NCBI GenBank assembly: GCA_001430745.1
Contig: KQ482076.1
Span: 245,628 to 257,326, forward strand
Origin: Auxenochlorella pyrenoidosa
Taxonomy: Eukaryota; Chlorophyta; Trebouxiophyceae; Chlorellales; Chlorellaceae
Length of the DNA stretch: 11,699 bases
Direction of reading: 5' to 3'
The notes beneath the pieces are model-generated. The model was not told the origin of the DNA. It worked only from the letters and a program-made list of their open reading frames with translations, and searched no databases. Each line of letters begins with the position of its first letter. Within the stretch, counting starts at the first letter, position 1. The position numbers and the translations under genes were made by a program. Of the stretch, positions 1-8,482 are shown piece after piece.

Positions 1-1
1 G

Positions 2-226
2 CCGCCACCCAGCCCTTCCCCGCCGCCACCCCGCCCGTCTCCACCTCCTCCTTTGCCGTCACCGCCTCCTCCAAGAAAAGCACCGCCGCCACCAAATAAA
101 AAGGCCCCACCACCACCCCGCCCCCGGCCGCCTCGCCCAGCACCGCCGCCCCGGCCCCGGCACAAACCGCCGCCGCCCTGGGCTCGGCCAGCTCCGCAGC
201 GCCTGCCGCCGCCACCACGCAAGGTG
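2..226 (+). other. Proline-rich exon segment (SPPPP / KAPPPP repeats)
   Basis: Open from the window edge, with Pro codons at more than half of positions and Ser, Lys and Arg between the Pro runs. Such blocks are typical of rod-like hydroxyproline-rich wall proteins in green algae. The block ends near position 223-229, where two overlapping donors (AAG|GTGGTG and GTG|GTGAGG) both leave phase 0. The open frame beyond 230 loses the Pro bias, which supports an exon end here. The low complexity gives no family identity. Confidence 0.65.
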
Positions 227-972
227 GTGAGGTTTGGGCAAGGAAGCGTGTCCAGTGGGCATTGGGCCGATACTGCGCGAGTTTAAGGCTGCATAAACAT
301 AAACCTTCATACAACTGTGCAGGCCCAAGCAGCCTTTTACTCGTTTGCAACCTCTGGCCATCTTCACTTGCAGTGCGCACGCGCCGGCGAGCAGTGCGAG
401 CGGTCCACGCTGTGCTGCCCAGGCTCGACATGCGTCACGATTAGTGCGCGAGGCGGGCTGTGCGTGAGCGCCCGGGTGAGCCTGGCAGGGTGCACCAGTC
501 ACGTGACTCGTGCACAGGGCAGTGCAGCGGAGCGTTTGCTTGGCGGGCGGTGATGTCGAGCCTGCCCATGTACCGCAACAGTGTCGCGCAGACGCGGTGG
601 CCAGTGGGCACTGGCCCATGGTGCGCTGGCTTTTTGGCTGCACGCTCATGAATCTGCATACAACTGCAGGCCCAATCAGCCTGTTTACCCATTTACGACC
701 TCTGGCCATCTTCACTTGCAGTGCGCACGCGCCGGCGAGCACTGCGGCCGGTCCACGCTGTGCTGCCCGGGCTTGACATGCTTCGCAATCAGCGCGCGAG
801 GCGGGCTGTGCGTGCGCGCCCGGGTGAGCCGGCGTCCAGGCTCCCAGCGCGGCGCCTTGGGCACAGGGCCCTGCAGCGAAGCTGTTGGTTGGCAGATGTC
901 GATCCTGACCATGTCCCACAGAGGTGTCGTACAGACGCAGAGCCAGGGGATGTAGTTAGATGCATCATATGA
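2..972 (+). CDS. Proline-rich (extensin-like) protein with two knottin-like cysteine modules, 5'-partial, 5 exons
   Basis: Probably a secreted or cell-wall hydroxyproline-rich glycoprotein; the 5' end and any signal peptide lie outside the window. Proposed exons: 2-226 (or 2-223), 374-475, 528-596, 722-823 and 877-972 (TGA), all joined in phase 0. Exon 1 reads as SPSPPP, SPPPP and KAPPPP blocks with interspersed Lys and Arg, as in extensin or pherophorin spacers. Exons 2 and 4 (34 codons each) encode six cysteines spaced C-x6-C-x5-CC-x4-C-x9-C, beginning CARAGE. This is the spacing of inhibitor-cystine-knot (knottin) folds. Exons 3 and 5 each add two cysteines around a shared HVPQ-x-C-R core. 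Exon 5 continues to a stop after VVRCII. Conserved donors (CGG|GTGAGC) and acceptors (cttgcag, ctgcag) in both copies support the model. The introns of 52 and 53 nt are very short. No family was recognised. Knottin assignment rests on cysteine spacing only, and function is unknown. Confidence 0.68.
374..475 (+). other. Knottin-like cysteine module exon, copy 1
   Basis: A symmetric 102-nt exon, phase 0 at both ends, between acceptor cttgcag and donor GTGAGC. It encodes 34 residues with cysteines spaced C-x6-C-x5-C-C-x4-C-x9-C and a CCPG core. An alternative donor at 464 (TGC|GTGAGC) exists only in this copy. The donor at 476 is conserved in both copies and is preferred. Confidence 0.7.
722..823 (+). 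other. Knottin-like cysteine module exon, copy 2
   Basis: Same length, phase and splice sites as copy 1. All six cysteines and the RSTLCCPG core are retained. Nine codons differ from copy 1. Six of these change the amino acid (Q/H, E/G, S/L, V/F, T/A, S/R) and three are silent, and the replacements all fall between or after the cysteines. Confidence 0.7.
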
Positions 973-1278
973 AGCAGCATGGGCAGCAACACCACCTAGT
1001 CAGTCGGTTGCTCACATGGTACCTTCGCCCCTTGCTGCAGAACTGATGGCGTCCTGCATTGATGCTGGGCGCGGCCTGCCGCCATGCCAGCAGCGAGCAA
1101 GGTGCCACGCACCAAGGGGGCTCAGCGCCAGCTCTGCCAGCGCTGCCAAGCTGGCATGCACGGTGCGGCTTTGCTAGCGGTTGCAAGCTGCTCACAAGGA
1201 GCCTGGGGCTGCCAGCGGGCCCTTGCCGCCAACACATAACAGCAAGCAGCTGTTCGACACACCCTGCACATGTCCACC

Positions 1279-1283
1279 TGTAA
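1279..1283 (+). terminator. Candidate polyadenylation signal TGTAA of the proline-rich/cysteine-module gene
   Basis: This is the first TGTAA downstream of the stop at 970-972. TGTAA is the usual poly(A) signal in green algae. It implies a 3' UTR of about 310-330 nt. No transcript evidence is available. Confidence 0.45.
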
Positions 1284-1299
1284 CAACCAGGCAGGGTGT

Positions 1300-1900
1300 G
1301 CTCCTGGGGACGAGCTCAGAGCTGCAAGCGGCCTGCCAGGCGGCAGTTGGACACTGTTGAAAAGCTCGGCCTCAAAGGTGGGCTGCAGCCCCTTGCTTTC
1401 ACGCGTCGTTGCTTACATGCGACATTAACTGCCAGTGCAGAGTGCAGAGAACCCGGCTTAAGCCAAGCTTGAGAATATGTGCGAAGAACGGACAGGCTGC
1501 AGACCTTCCGGCAGGAGGTCGAGGTCATCGAGAGCTGCTGCCAGCTCTTGCAGCGGGTGTGCCGCCCCGGGGCTGCTGCGCCCTGCCTGGCTTTGATGTG
1601 AGGGCTGGGGCGCGTGCCAGCTGCCTGGGCGGCTCCAAACGGGGGAGACATCGCCAGGCGCTTGTGCTGCCCTCCTGGCAGTTTTGTCAAAGCCAGCCTG
1701 GCGCGCCTGTCACACATGACCCCACCGTGCAGCGACGGCATGTGTGCCAGTTGTGCCAGCCCATTTCCGACAAGTCCGGCGCCTGCGGGCAGCAGAATCT
1801 GAGCACGCACTTTTTCGATGAGCGGGTGGGCCTCCTGTAGTGGCGGGTGTTGGGTTGAAGCCCTGACAGGGCATTTGCGCCTGCCCCGCTTGCAAACTAG
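1300..1900. other. Unassigned stretch with only weak coding candidates
   Basis: About 600 bp between the poly(A) signal of the first gene and the possible leader of the RR-TZF gene. Open frames exist on both strands: + 1409-1840, - 1316-1915, and a short + segment near 1480-1590 containing EVEVIESCCQLL. None has a clear start, a consistent splice chain or a recognised family. The + frame near 1735-1810 contains VCQLCQ followed by NLSTHF, faintly like the first half of a BED or C2H2 finger, but a stop follows. It may be promoter, decayed sequence or an unrecognised exon. Confidence 0.3.
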
Positions 1901-1903
1901 AAG

Positions 1904-2129
1904 ATGCCTGCCCAACTTGGTAAGTGGCAGAGCGGGCGGGTTCCCAGAAGACCTGGATTGCCCGGCCTACACCAGATATGCAGCGGGGGACGGCAGGTTG
2001 CGCCATTGGTGGCAAGCAGCCGCCGACTACCGGACGACCTCTCCTCCTGCAGACAAGCTCCGACGGGCTCCCGAGGCGCCGCCACGGGAGCTCTCGGCAA
2101 AAGAAGAAAGGTGTGCCCATCTGTGGTGA
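1904..2129 (+). other. Candidate spliced 30-codon upstream ORF in the RR-TZF 5' leader
   Basis: An ATG at 1904, directly after an in-frame TAG, opens MPAQL and reaches a strong donor G|GTAAGT at 1920. A pyrimidine-rich acceptor (ctcctcctgcag) ends at 2052. Splicing 1904-1919 to 2053 gives a frame starting MPAQLDKLRR, rich in charged residues, that stops with TGA at 2127-2129. A further acceptor (cttcttctttgcag, ending 2328) precedes the RR-TZF start codon, so this may be 5' leader exons of that gene. The phase does not allow fusion to the RR-TZF frame with the donors seen (2111 or 2126). It could also be a separate small transcript. Confidence 0.35.
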
Positions 2130-2378
2130 GGCAGCACACACGACTCGGGGCCAGTTCTTGGGCAGCTCAGCCCCGCTTCCCCCGCAAATCTGCAATCACT
2201 CGGAAGAGAGAAAACCTCAATTCTTTCCGACAACCTTCTGGCCCCTTTGGTTGTCCCCTCCAGCACGGCATCCCTTACTCTCGGTGCGAGGCTTTCCCGA
2301 CCCCGTTTGAAGTCCTTCTTCTTTGCAGCAGCACCCGGCCGATCGCTCCAACGCCCCGGCAGGGCCCCGGCAGTCGCC

Positions 2379-5300
2379 ATGGCCACCGAACTCGCGGCTG
2401 CGGGTTTTGAGGGCTTGGACGCAGCGGACAATGAGGCTATATTTAAGAGCGACGCCTTTCGCATGCAGCACATGAAGGTAAGGGGTCGCGGCCGCTCCCG
2501 AGGGGCACGGGAATGCTCGCGCCCTCCCTGGCAGCTCCTCGGGCGGCTCCTGAGGCCCCCGCTAGCCCCGACGACTCTCTGAGACGTCTAGGATCGCACA
2601 ACATCCCGCGGCGGAGAAGGGAGTCGGGTTTGCAGCTTCTGCTTGGTGCTGCTTCTGCTCTCCGCCGCCCCAGCTCGGCCCGCAGCTGGCCCCTGAAGCC
2701 CACGATCTGCTTGCTGTCGCGCAGGTGCTGCCCTGCTCCAAGCGGTTCGTCCATGACTGGACAGAGTGCCCGTTTGCGCACCCGCAAGAAAAGGCACGGC
2801 GGCGTGACCCACGTGTGCACAACTACACAGGCATCGCCTGCCCCTCTATGAAAAAGGTGAGCACCTGTTAGGGCAGCCCTGGCTACCCTTGAGGGCCGCG
2901 CGTTCCTCATTCGGGAGCGCGCATGATACCGAGCATTGCTAATGGGTCCACGCTCGGTGCATCCTGTTTGGAACTGCCGCGGGTTCCGACACCTGGTAGC
3001 GCTCGGCAGGGCGTTGCTCGCAGCATTCAGCGCTGCTGAGGCTCTTTGGCGCCGCGGCGTCAGCGGGCTTTCGCCGCGCCGGAACAAAACATTGCCCAGC
3101 ACGATACCCGTCCCGCTGGTCCTCCACCCCTGCAGGAGGGTTGCTGCGCCTTTGGCGACCACTGCCCATATGCACACAACGTCTTCGAGTACTGGCTGCA
3201 TCCAACACGGTGGGTGCTGGGCTGGCGCTGTGCCTGGTTGTGATGCATGGTTTGAAGCGGTGCCGTGTACCGCACGTAAACATGCAGCGGTCACTTGCGA
3301 GCAGCCAGCAGCCGGTAAGTACACCACCGCCTGCGCCCCAGCATGCACCCGCTGGCCCTTGCCCCCCCGGCAGGTACCGCACCCAGCTCTGCAACGACGG
3401 CAGCAACTGCAAGCGCAAGATCTGCTTCTTCGCGCACAGGTGCGACCGGCGCCGCGCCTTTGCGGCGAGAGTATCTGCTGACCCCCGCCCTGCGCGCTCG
3501 TTTCGTTTCGGCTGCAAAGCTGTGGCACACGTGCAGGCCAACCAAGCCTCGCAGGCCGGATGCCTGTCCACGCTGAGCGCTCCGCCCCCCCAAGACCCGC
3601 CAACACTCCACCCCCACCGCCACCCTACCCCACTCCTCCTGCCGCAGCCTGGACGAGCTGCGCGTGCCCGCCTGCAAGCCGTTTGTCTCCCCAGAGGCGC
3701 TGGCCTCTGCCGCCGCCTCGGCTGCCGCAGACGCCGAGGCCAAGCGCAAGGCGGCCACCATCGGCAGCCCCCTGTCGGCCTTTGCCGCGCTGTCGCCCGG
3801 CCCCTCGCCGCAGCGCTCCAGCCTTGACGCCCTGCGCGCCGCCTCGCTGGCAGCCGAGGTGCGGCTGAGCGGCGCCTCGGTGGTGGCGCCGCACTCGCCG
3901 GCCACGGCAGACGAGATGGCGGCGCCGCCGGGCACCCCGCATGCTGAAGCGGCAGTGCATGCCACGCTGGCGCAGCTGGCGGGCGCCGGCTTCACCGCGC
4001 AGGCGCGCGCAGGGCCGGGCGGGGTTGTGCAGCCAGCTCGGGTGCCCCAGCATGGGCAGGGCTAGCGCTGCGTGGCGGGACCTGTGGCAGGCAGCCCCCG
4101 CCCGCGCCTGGCTGCAGCCCTGTGCGTGTGTCTCTGCCTGGACAGGCGCCCCGCTTAGGCCGCCCACCCCGCCTACCCACGCCCTCTCCCTGGCCCCCCC
4201 CCGCCTGTGTGTGCAGGACCAGCAGGTGATTGAGCTGGTGACCGGACTGCTGGCGCAGGACAAGGTGACCCCGGAGCAGGCGGCCACCATCCTGCAGCAG
4301 ATGCTGCCGCCCGGCACGCTGAGCCAGCTGCAGGCGCACCTGACCACGCCGCGCGGCGCGGAGGAGGGGCGCTACAGGTGAGGGTCCTCTGGCGCGACCT
4401 GCTCGGGCTGCTGGCCGGGTGGCTGTGTGCGTGTGTGCGCGCCTGGGGGGCGCTGCAGACTGCTGCGCAACAGCACGCGCATTGTTCTCCTGCTGAGGGC
4501 ATCTGGAGAGCGCCCCGCAGCTGCCAGGCTCGCCCCTCTTGAGTCGGAGCAGCAGGGGGTGAGGCAGCTGCATGGGCGCTGAACTGCAGCCCAACCCCCG
4601 GTGCCATGCTCAACCCGCCGTGCCTGCCGCGCCTGCTGCCTCCTGCCTTGCAGCGACCCGCTCAGCCCGGCCGCCACGATGCGCGGCGGCAGCTTTGAGG
4701 GCGCGTCGTCGGCGCCGTCGGCGCTGGCCGGCTCCCCCGCCCGGCAGCTGCCGCAGCAGCCGGCTGGCCTGACCATGGAGCAAGTGGCTGCTGTGCAGGC
4801 GGCGCACAGCCTGGGCATGGGCTACTCTGGTGGGTTGCGGCGCGCCGCCGCCCTGCTGTGCATGCCGAGCCGGGCGCGTGCCTTGCGCTCTGGCGGCCAG
4901 CGCACCACATGGCACTCGCACTGCTCCCACCATGCGCCCCTGCTCCAGCCTCCGCCCTCGCCCCTCCCCCCTGCTGCGCAGGCGGCCCCTCGCTGGCGAG
5001 CCACAGCCTGATGGGCCACATGGGCCAGGAGGCCCCCCGCCAGAGCATGGACAGCCTGCGCTCCAGCTTTGACACAGGTGCTGCCCCGCCTGCCCCCCGT
5101 AGCTGCCGCAGCAGCAGCAACAGCAGCACGGGCACTGAGCCTGGCGGGCAGTCGCTTGCTGAGGGGGGCAAGGGTGTGGGGGAGCAAGTGCAGACAGCGC
5201 CAGCTCAGGCACGGGGGGCAGGGCAGCCTGACCAGCAGCAGGCGCAGCAGCATGCACGGCAGCCGCAGCAGCACTTGGGCCTGCAGCAGCAGACGCCCAG

Positions 5301-7631
5301 AGTCTCGGCAGAGGCGGCTCTGCAGCGGGCGTCACTGGAGGAGGGTGCCGCCGCTGCCTCGCAGAAGCGTGCAGCACAGCAGCAGGCGGCACTGCACGCT
5401 GCGCAGCAGCACCCGCACCAGCATGCCCTGCTGCATGCCCTGCTGGCCCCGCAGCCGCAGCAGCGCGGCAGCGCGGCAGTCGAGGCGGCGCTGCAGCAGC
5501 GTCGCCACCTGCTGCAGCTGCACACGCTGCAGCAGCACCTGCTGCAGCAGCAGCAGGCCGCGGCCGGCGGCCAGCGGCCCAGCGAGGACTCGAGTGCGTA
5601 GTCTAGGCCTAGCGCTTGGCTTGCCCGCATGCCTGCTGCCCACCCGTCGCCAGCCGCGCCCTGCCTGCCTCGCCCGCCTGTGTGCCGCTGCCCACCTGCT
5701 GCCCCGCGCGCTGCTGCGCGCCGCACAGTGCTTTCCTGCCGAGCGAGCCAACTGCATGACTGGCACCGAGTCCCCGCAAAGACAGCCGTGGCAGCAGGCA
5801 GCAGGCAGCGGCACTTGGCGCGGTGCCGCGGCTCACGGGCCCAGCCTGACAGCCAGCGTCTCCATCTGTAGACCCCTGGATGGGCCGACCCCGTGGCACC
5901 CGCCTGACCCTCTGCACACCCCCCTTCCCTGGGCCTGCCTGCCCTGCAGCCCGCATGAGCTTTGAGATGGGTGGCCGCGGCAGCATGGACATGCTGGGCA
6001 CGCCGCGCACCAGCCTGGATGCCACCTACCCCTCCAACCTGGTGCCCACCCTGTCGGGCAGCCTCTCGGGGCAGGTGCGCTGGCCCTGCTATGTGGCTGG
6101 GTCGCTGCGTTGTGACCCTCTGGTTGGGGCACATCTTGTGTGTGCGTCTTGCGCTTGTGCGTCTTGCTGCATCTTGATTGGCAGGCGGTGGGGAGATGGC
6201 AGGGGGAGCGGTGGCGCACCGGGTCGTCGAGGCAGGCAGCCGCTGCTCTTTCCAGTCGTCCCTGCCCTGCGGCCCTGCTCTTGCCGCAGCGCACCGCCGC
6301 CGCAGCGCTGGCAGCGGCCCCCGGGCCGGCAGGGCCGGCCACGCCCTCGCACGACGGGGGCGAGATGCTCTTGCGCAGCCAGAGCGTGCCGCCTGGCCGC
6401 GTGGCGCGCGTGAGTGCGGCCCCCATGCCGACACAGGGCGCCCAGGCCCAGCGTACCAACCCTCCTGATGCCAACTTGTGCCCCTTGCGCTGCGTCCAGG
6501 GCCACGCGCGCCCACCCAAGCCGAGCCGCCCACCCGCTGCTCCCCCCAACGCCACTCCCTCCCCCTGCATCGCCGCTCATCCGCCCCGCCCCGCGCCCCG
6601 CCCCCACGCCCCCGCAGTTCTCCTCTGGCCAGCTCAGCTCGGTGCCCGAGGGCTTCCCCATCATCAACGCCCCGCCCCCCAGCTCCAGCTGGGGCGCCGG
6701 CCGCTTCTCGGTGGACTCTGCCGCCGACCGGCTGAGCGAGGACCTGAACCGCCTGAGCTTCGAGGGCGCCGCCAGGTGAGGGGGGGCCCTGCTCCGCAGG
6801 CCCAGGGCCAGGGCTTGCACGCACGGCACCCCTGCACAACCCGCAGCGGACGAGGGCTTCCGGCCCCCGGCTGCATGGCTGCCCCACAGGCGGCGCGTGC
6901 CCGGCCAGCAGCCGCTGGGATCGCAGCCCCCGGTGTTGGTCTGTGACGCTCTGTGGCCTGCGCGCGCCTCACTCCCCCTCTCCTGCACCCGCTCGCCCGC
7001 TCCCCCTCCCCTGCAGGGCGGCGCCCAACCCCACCGCCAACCCCTACGCCTCCAGCTTCTTTGCCCCAGGCGCCACCGCAGCCGCCGCCCTTGGGGCCGG
7101 CATGGCCGACCGGCGCAGCCTGAGCCTGCCGCCGCTGCCGCCCGTGCGCACGTCCGCCCCTGGGCGCTCCGCAGGTGGGGGGTGCTCCGCGCCTGGGTTG
7201 GGCCAGCCTGCCCACGGCGGCCCCAGCCTGCCTTGACCGGCTCATGCTGCTGCGCACCAGGCGGCATGCCGCGCCTGGTTGCCGCAGGCGGGGAGCAGGC
7301 TGTGCTGCGTCGGTTTGAGCACCGACCTCCGGCCCCTGCTGCCCTGGCTGTCTCAAGCTGTGCTGCGTGGGCTGAACACCGACCTCCCACCCCTGCTGCC
7401 CTGGCTGTCTCAAGCTGTGCCGCGTGGGCTGAACACCGACCTCCCACCCCTGCTGCCCTGGCTGTCTCAAGCTGTGCTGCGTGGGCTGAACACCGACCTC
7501 CCGGCCCTGCTGCCCTGGCTGTCTGTGCAGGGCACGACCAAGAGGAGGCGGCCGCGATTGCCGCTGCCAACGCCGCTGCCCACCACCACCAGCAGCTGCT
7601 GGGCGGCACGGCCATGCACCGCCTGCAGTGA
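2379..7631 (+). CDS. RR-TZF (plant-type arginine-rich tandem CCCH zinc finger) RNA-binding protein, 13 exons
   Basis: The RR-TZF family binds RNA, typically AU-rich 3' UTR elements, acts in P-bodies and stress granules, and promotes mRNA turnover. Exons: 2379-2477, 2725-2856, 3136-3209, 3374-3439, 3648-about 4023, 4217-4377, 4654-4829, 4982-5593, 5950-6074, 6290-6409, 6618-6775, 7017-7174 and 7261 (or 7531)-7631. The longest product is about 875 residues. Zinc ligands: C37-x5-H43-x4-C48-x3-H52, the family's leading motif; an arginine-rich KARRRDPR; then C72-x8-C81-x5-C87-x3-H91, a 16-residue linker containing YWLHP, and C108-x5-C114-x4-C119-x3-H123. The rest is Ala/Ser/Pro/Gln-rich. The start has good context (GCCATGG), and FKSDAFRM precedes the first motif as in relatives. 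N-terminal ankyrin repeats, found in some plant members, are absent. Junctions are phase-consistent, but the donor of exon 5 is ambiguous (4024, 4027 or 4042), and exons 8 and 13 have in-frame alternatives. The family call is firm; targets are unknown. Confidence 0.9.
2725..3439 (+). other. Zinc-finger core of the RR-TZF protein, split over exons 2-4
   Basis: Exon 2 (2725-2856) carries the leading CHCH motif, the arginine-rich block and the first Cys of the first CCCH finger. Exon 3 (3136-3209) supplies the rest of that finger and the YWLHP linker. Exon 4 (3374-3439) encodes YRTQLC to CFFAH, the second finger. Both CCCH spacings match the RR-TZF consensus, so the RNA-binding unit appears functional. 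Confidence 0.92.
5078..5593 (+). repeat. Gln-rich low-complexity segment with CAG runs, possibly an optional exon part
   Basis: 172 codons in the RR-TZF frame, dominated by Gln, Ala and His with short CAGCAG runs ([13 protein letters not shown]). It starts at a usable donor (ACAG|GTGCTG, 5078) and ends at another (TCGA|GTGCGT, 5594). Both leave phase 1 and both fit the acceptor at 5949. The segment stays open for its full length. It resembles the prion-like regions common in P-body and stress-granule proteins. Whether it is always included cannot be told from DNA alone. Confidence 0.65.
7300..7530 (+). repeat. 57-bp minisatellite, about four copies, at the last exon border of the RR-TZF gene
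   Basis: Copies begin near 7321, 7378, 7435 and 7492 with accgacctcc, and the last is truncated. A degenerate partial copy precedes them near 7300. The period is 19 codons, so the array is open in the RR-TZF frame and would read [19 protein letters not shown] per unit. Acceptors lie on both sides (ending 7260 and 7530) in the same phase. The array is therefore either translated or removed as the 3' end of the last intron. The acceptor at 7530 has the better pyrimidine context. Confidence 0.8.
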
Positions 7632-8482
7632 GGGCGCTCCCGCCGTTGGACACGCCGTATAGCGGCAGGCGCGCGCGCCTGGCGCACCACCTCTGCCTCT
7701 TCTTTTCCCTGCCCCAATTCACCCATCTTATTTCGCCACGGAACCAGGAACGACCGCGGCTCAACATGCCTGGCAGCGGGTCGCACTCCCACCAGCTAGG
7801 CAGCCGCACTTCTGCCTGCCATTTGTGGACAGTACACACGCTTTTCTGCGATATGCACTTGATTGATCCAGGGCCTATACGCACGTCGCAACCACCCCTT
7901 ACCTCGCGTGAAGGGAGCACCACCGCCGCTCACCTTTAATTGCCTGCGGCACACCTCGCAAGTTCTGCCTTTTCATCCCCACGAATCCGCGCCAACAGCA
8001 CCTAAATGTGTTGGCCTTGCTGCCTCAGGTCCCATGCCCGAATGCCCCCCAGCGTTGCCTCTCCCCTAATTTTGCTCACCGCTTGCGCACCAGACCAATG
8101 AATGTCCTCCCCTCTTCTTGCCCGCCCACTCTCTTCCTTCTCGATTCCCCCTTTTCGCGCACGCCGCGCCTTGCATCTGTGCTACATAGGCCTTCCCTTT
8201 TCCCTTGGCACTTTTTCGGGAGCACTGCTGCCATCGGCAGGTGCAAATAAACAACCGATGCTGTGAAGCCAGCCCCCAACCAGCTTTGAACATGGCAAGT
8301 TTAGTTCAATTTCATCTTGCGAAGCTCCATGCCACAGTGCACTCCCCGCCTGGTGTTTGCTTTCGCATTGTCAGTGACCGCCGCCTGGACCCTTCCCCCC
8401 GGGCTGCCAATCCAAGCATCTTCCCGCACCCAACCCAGAACCCGAAGCATGCGCACGTGCGCCTCACCTGCCCAAGCCTTCC
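7632..8482 (+). other. 3' UTR of the RR-TZF gene, pyrimidine-rich, about 850 nt
   Basis: The stretch after the TGA at 7629-7631 is C/T-rich on the + strand with scattered short open frames and no splice-linked coding chain on either strand. Long pyrimidine-rich 3' UTRs fit a green-algal gene. No second gene was seen here. Confidence 0.5.

Larger units (their letters stand above)
252..949 (+). repeat. Tandem genomic duplication, two copies of about 349 bp (252-600 and 601-about 949)
   Basis: Both copies begin with CCAGTGGGCA (252 and 601) and run in the same order: intron, cysteine exon, short intron, second exon. The last 23 nt before the cysteine exon (cctctggccatcttcacttg plus cag) are identical in both copies. 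The exons differ by scattered substitutions, and the short introns differ more. Copy 2 diverges after the codons for T-D-A (about 940) and runs into the stop codon. The unit is thus an intron-plus-two-exon cassette that adds one module per duplication without disturbing the frame. Confidence 0.85.

Noticed and set aside
498..507. Palindrome GTCACGTGAC with a G-box core
   Set aside because: It lies in a 52-nt intron and is not kept in the second copy. It is probably chance and not a promoter element.
317..553. Unspliced reading of cysteine exon 1 through the 52-nt intron
   Set aside because: Readthrough tails of the two copies are unrelated, whereas splicing gives matching second exons (HVPQ-x-C-R core) in both copies.
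59..919. Minus-strand open frame of 286 codons opposite the proline-rich and cysteine exons
   Set aside because: The + strand copies show codon-position bias and cysteine conservation in the spliced frame. The minus frame only mirrors the duplication.
2428..2446. TATA-like sequence (ggctatatttaag)
   Set aside because: It lies inside RR-TZF exon 1 and encodes EAIFK just before the family-typical SDAFRM, so it is coding sequence rather than a promoter.
5205..6887. Long minus-strand open frame of 560 codons, Arg/Cys/Ala-rich
   Set aside because: It lies opposite six phase-consistent RR-TZF exons and their introns, and its composition is that of a GC-rich antisense shadow of CAG/GCC codons. No minus-strand domain was recognised.
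6089..7923. Two long minus-strand open frames (567 and 419 codons) spanning the 57-bp repeat
   Set aside because: A repeat period divisible by three keeps all frames open, and high GC removes stops. The products are low-complexity and contradicted by the + strand splice chain.
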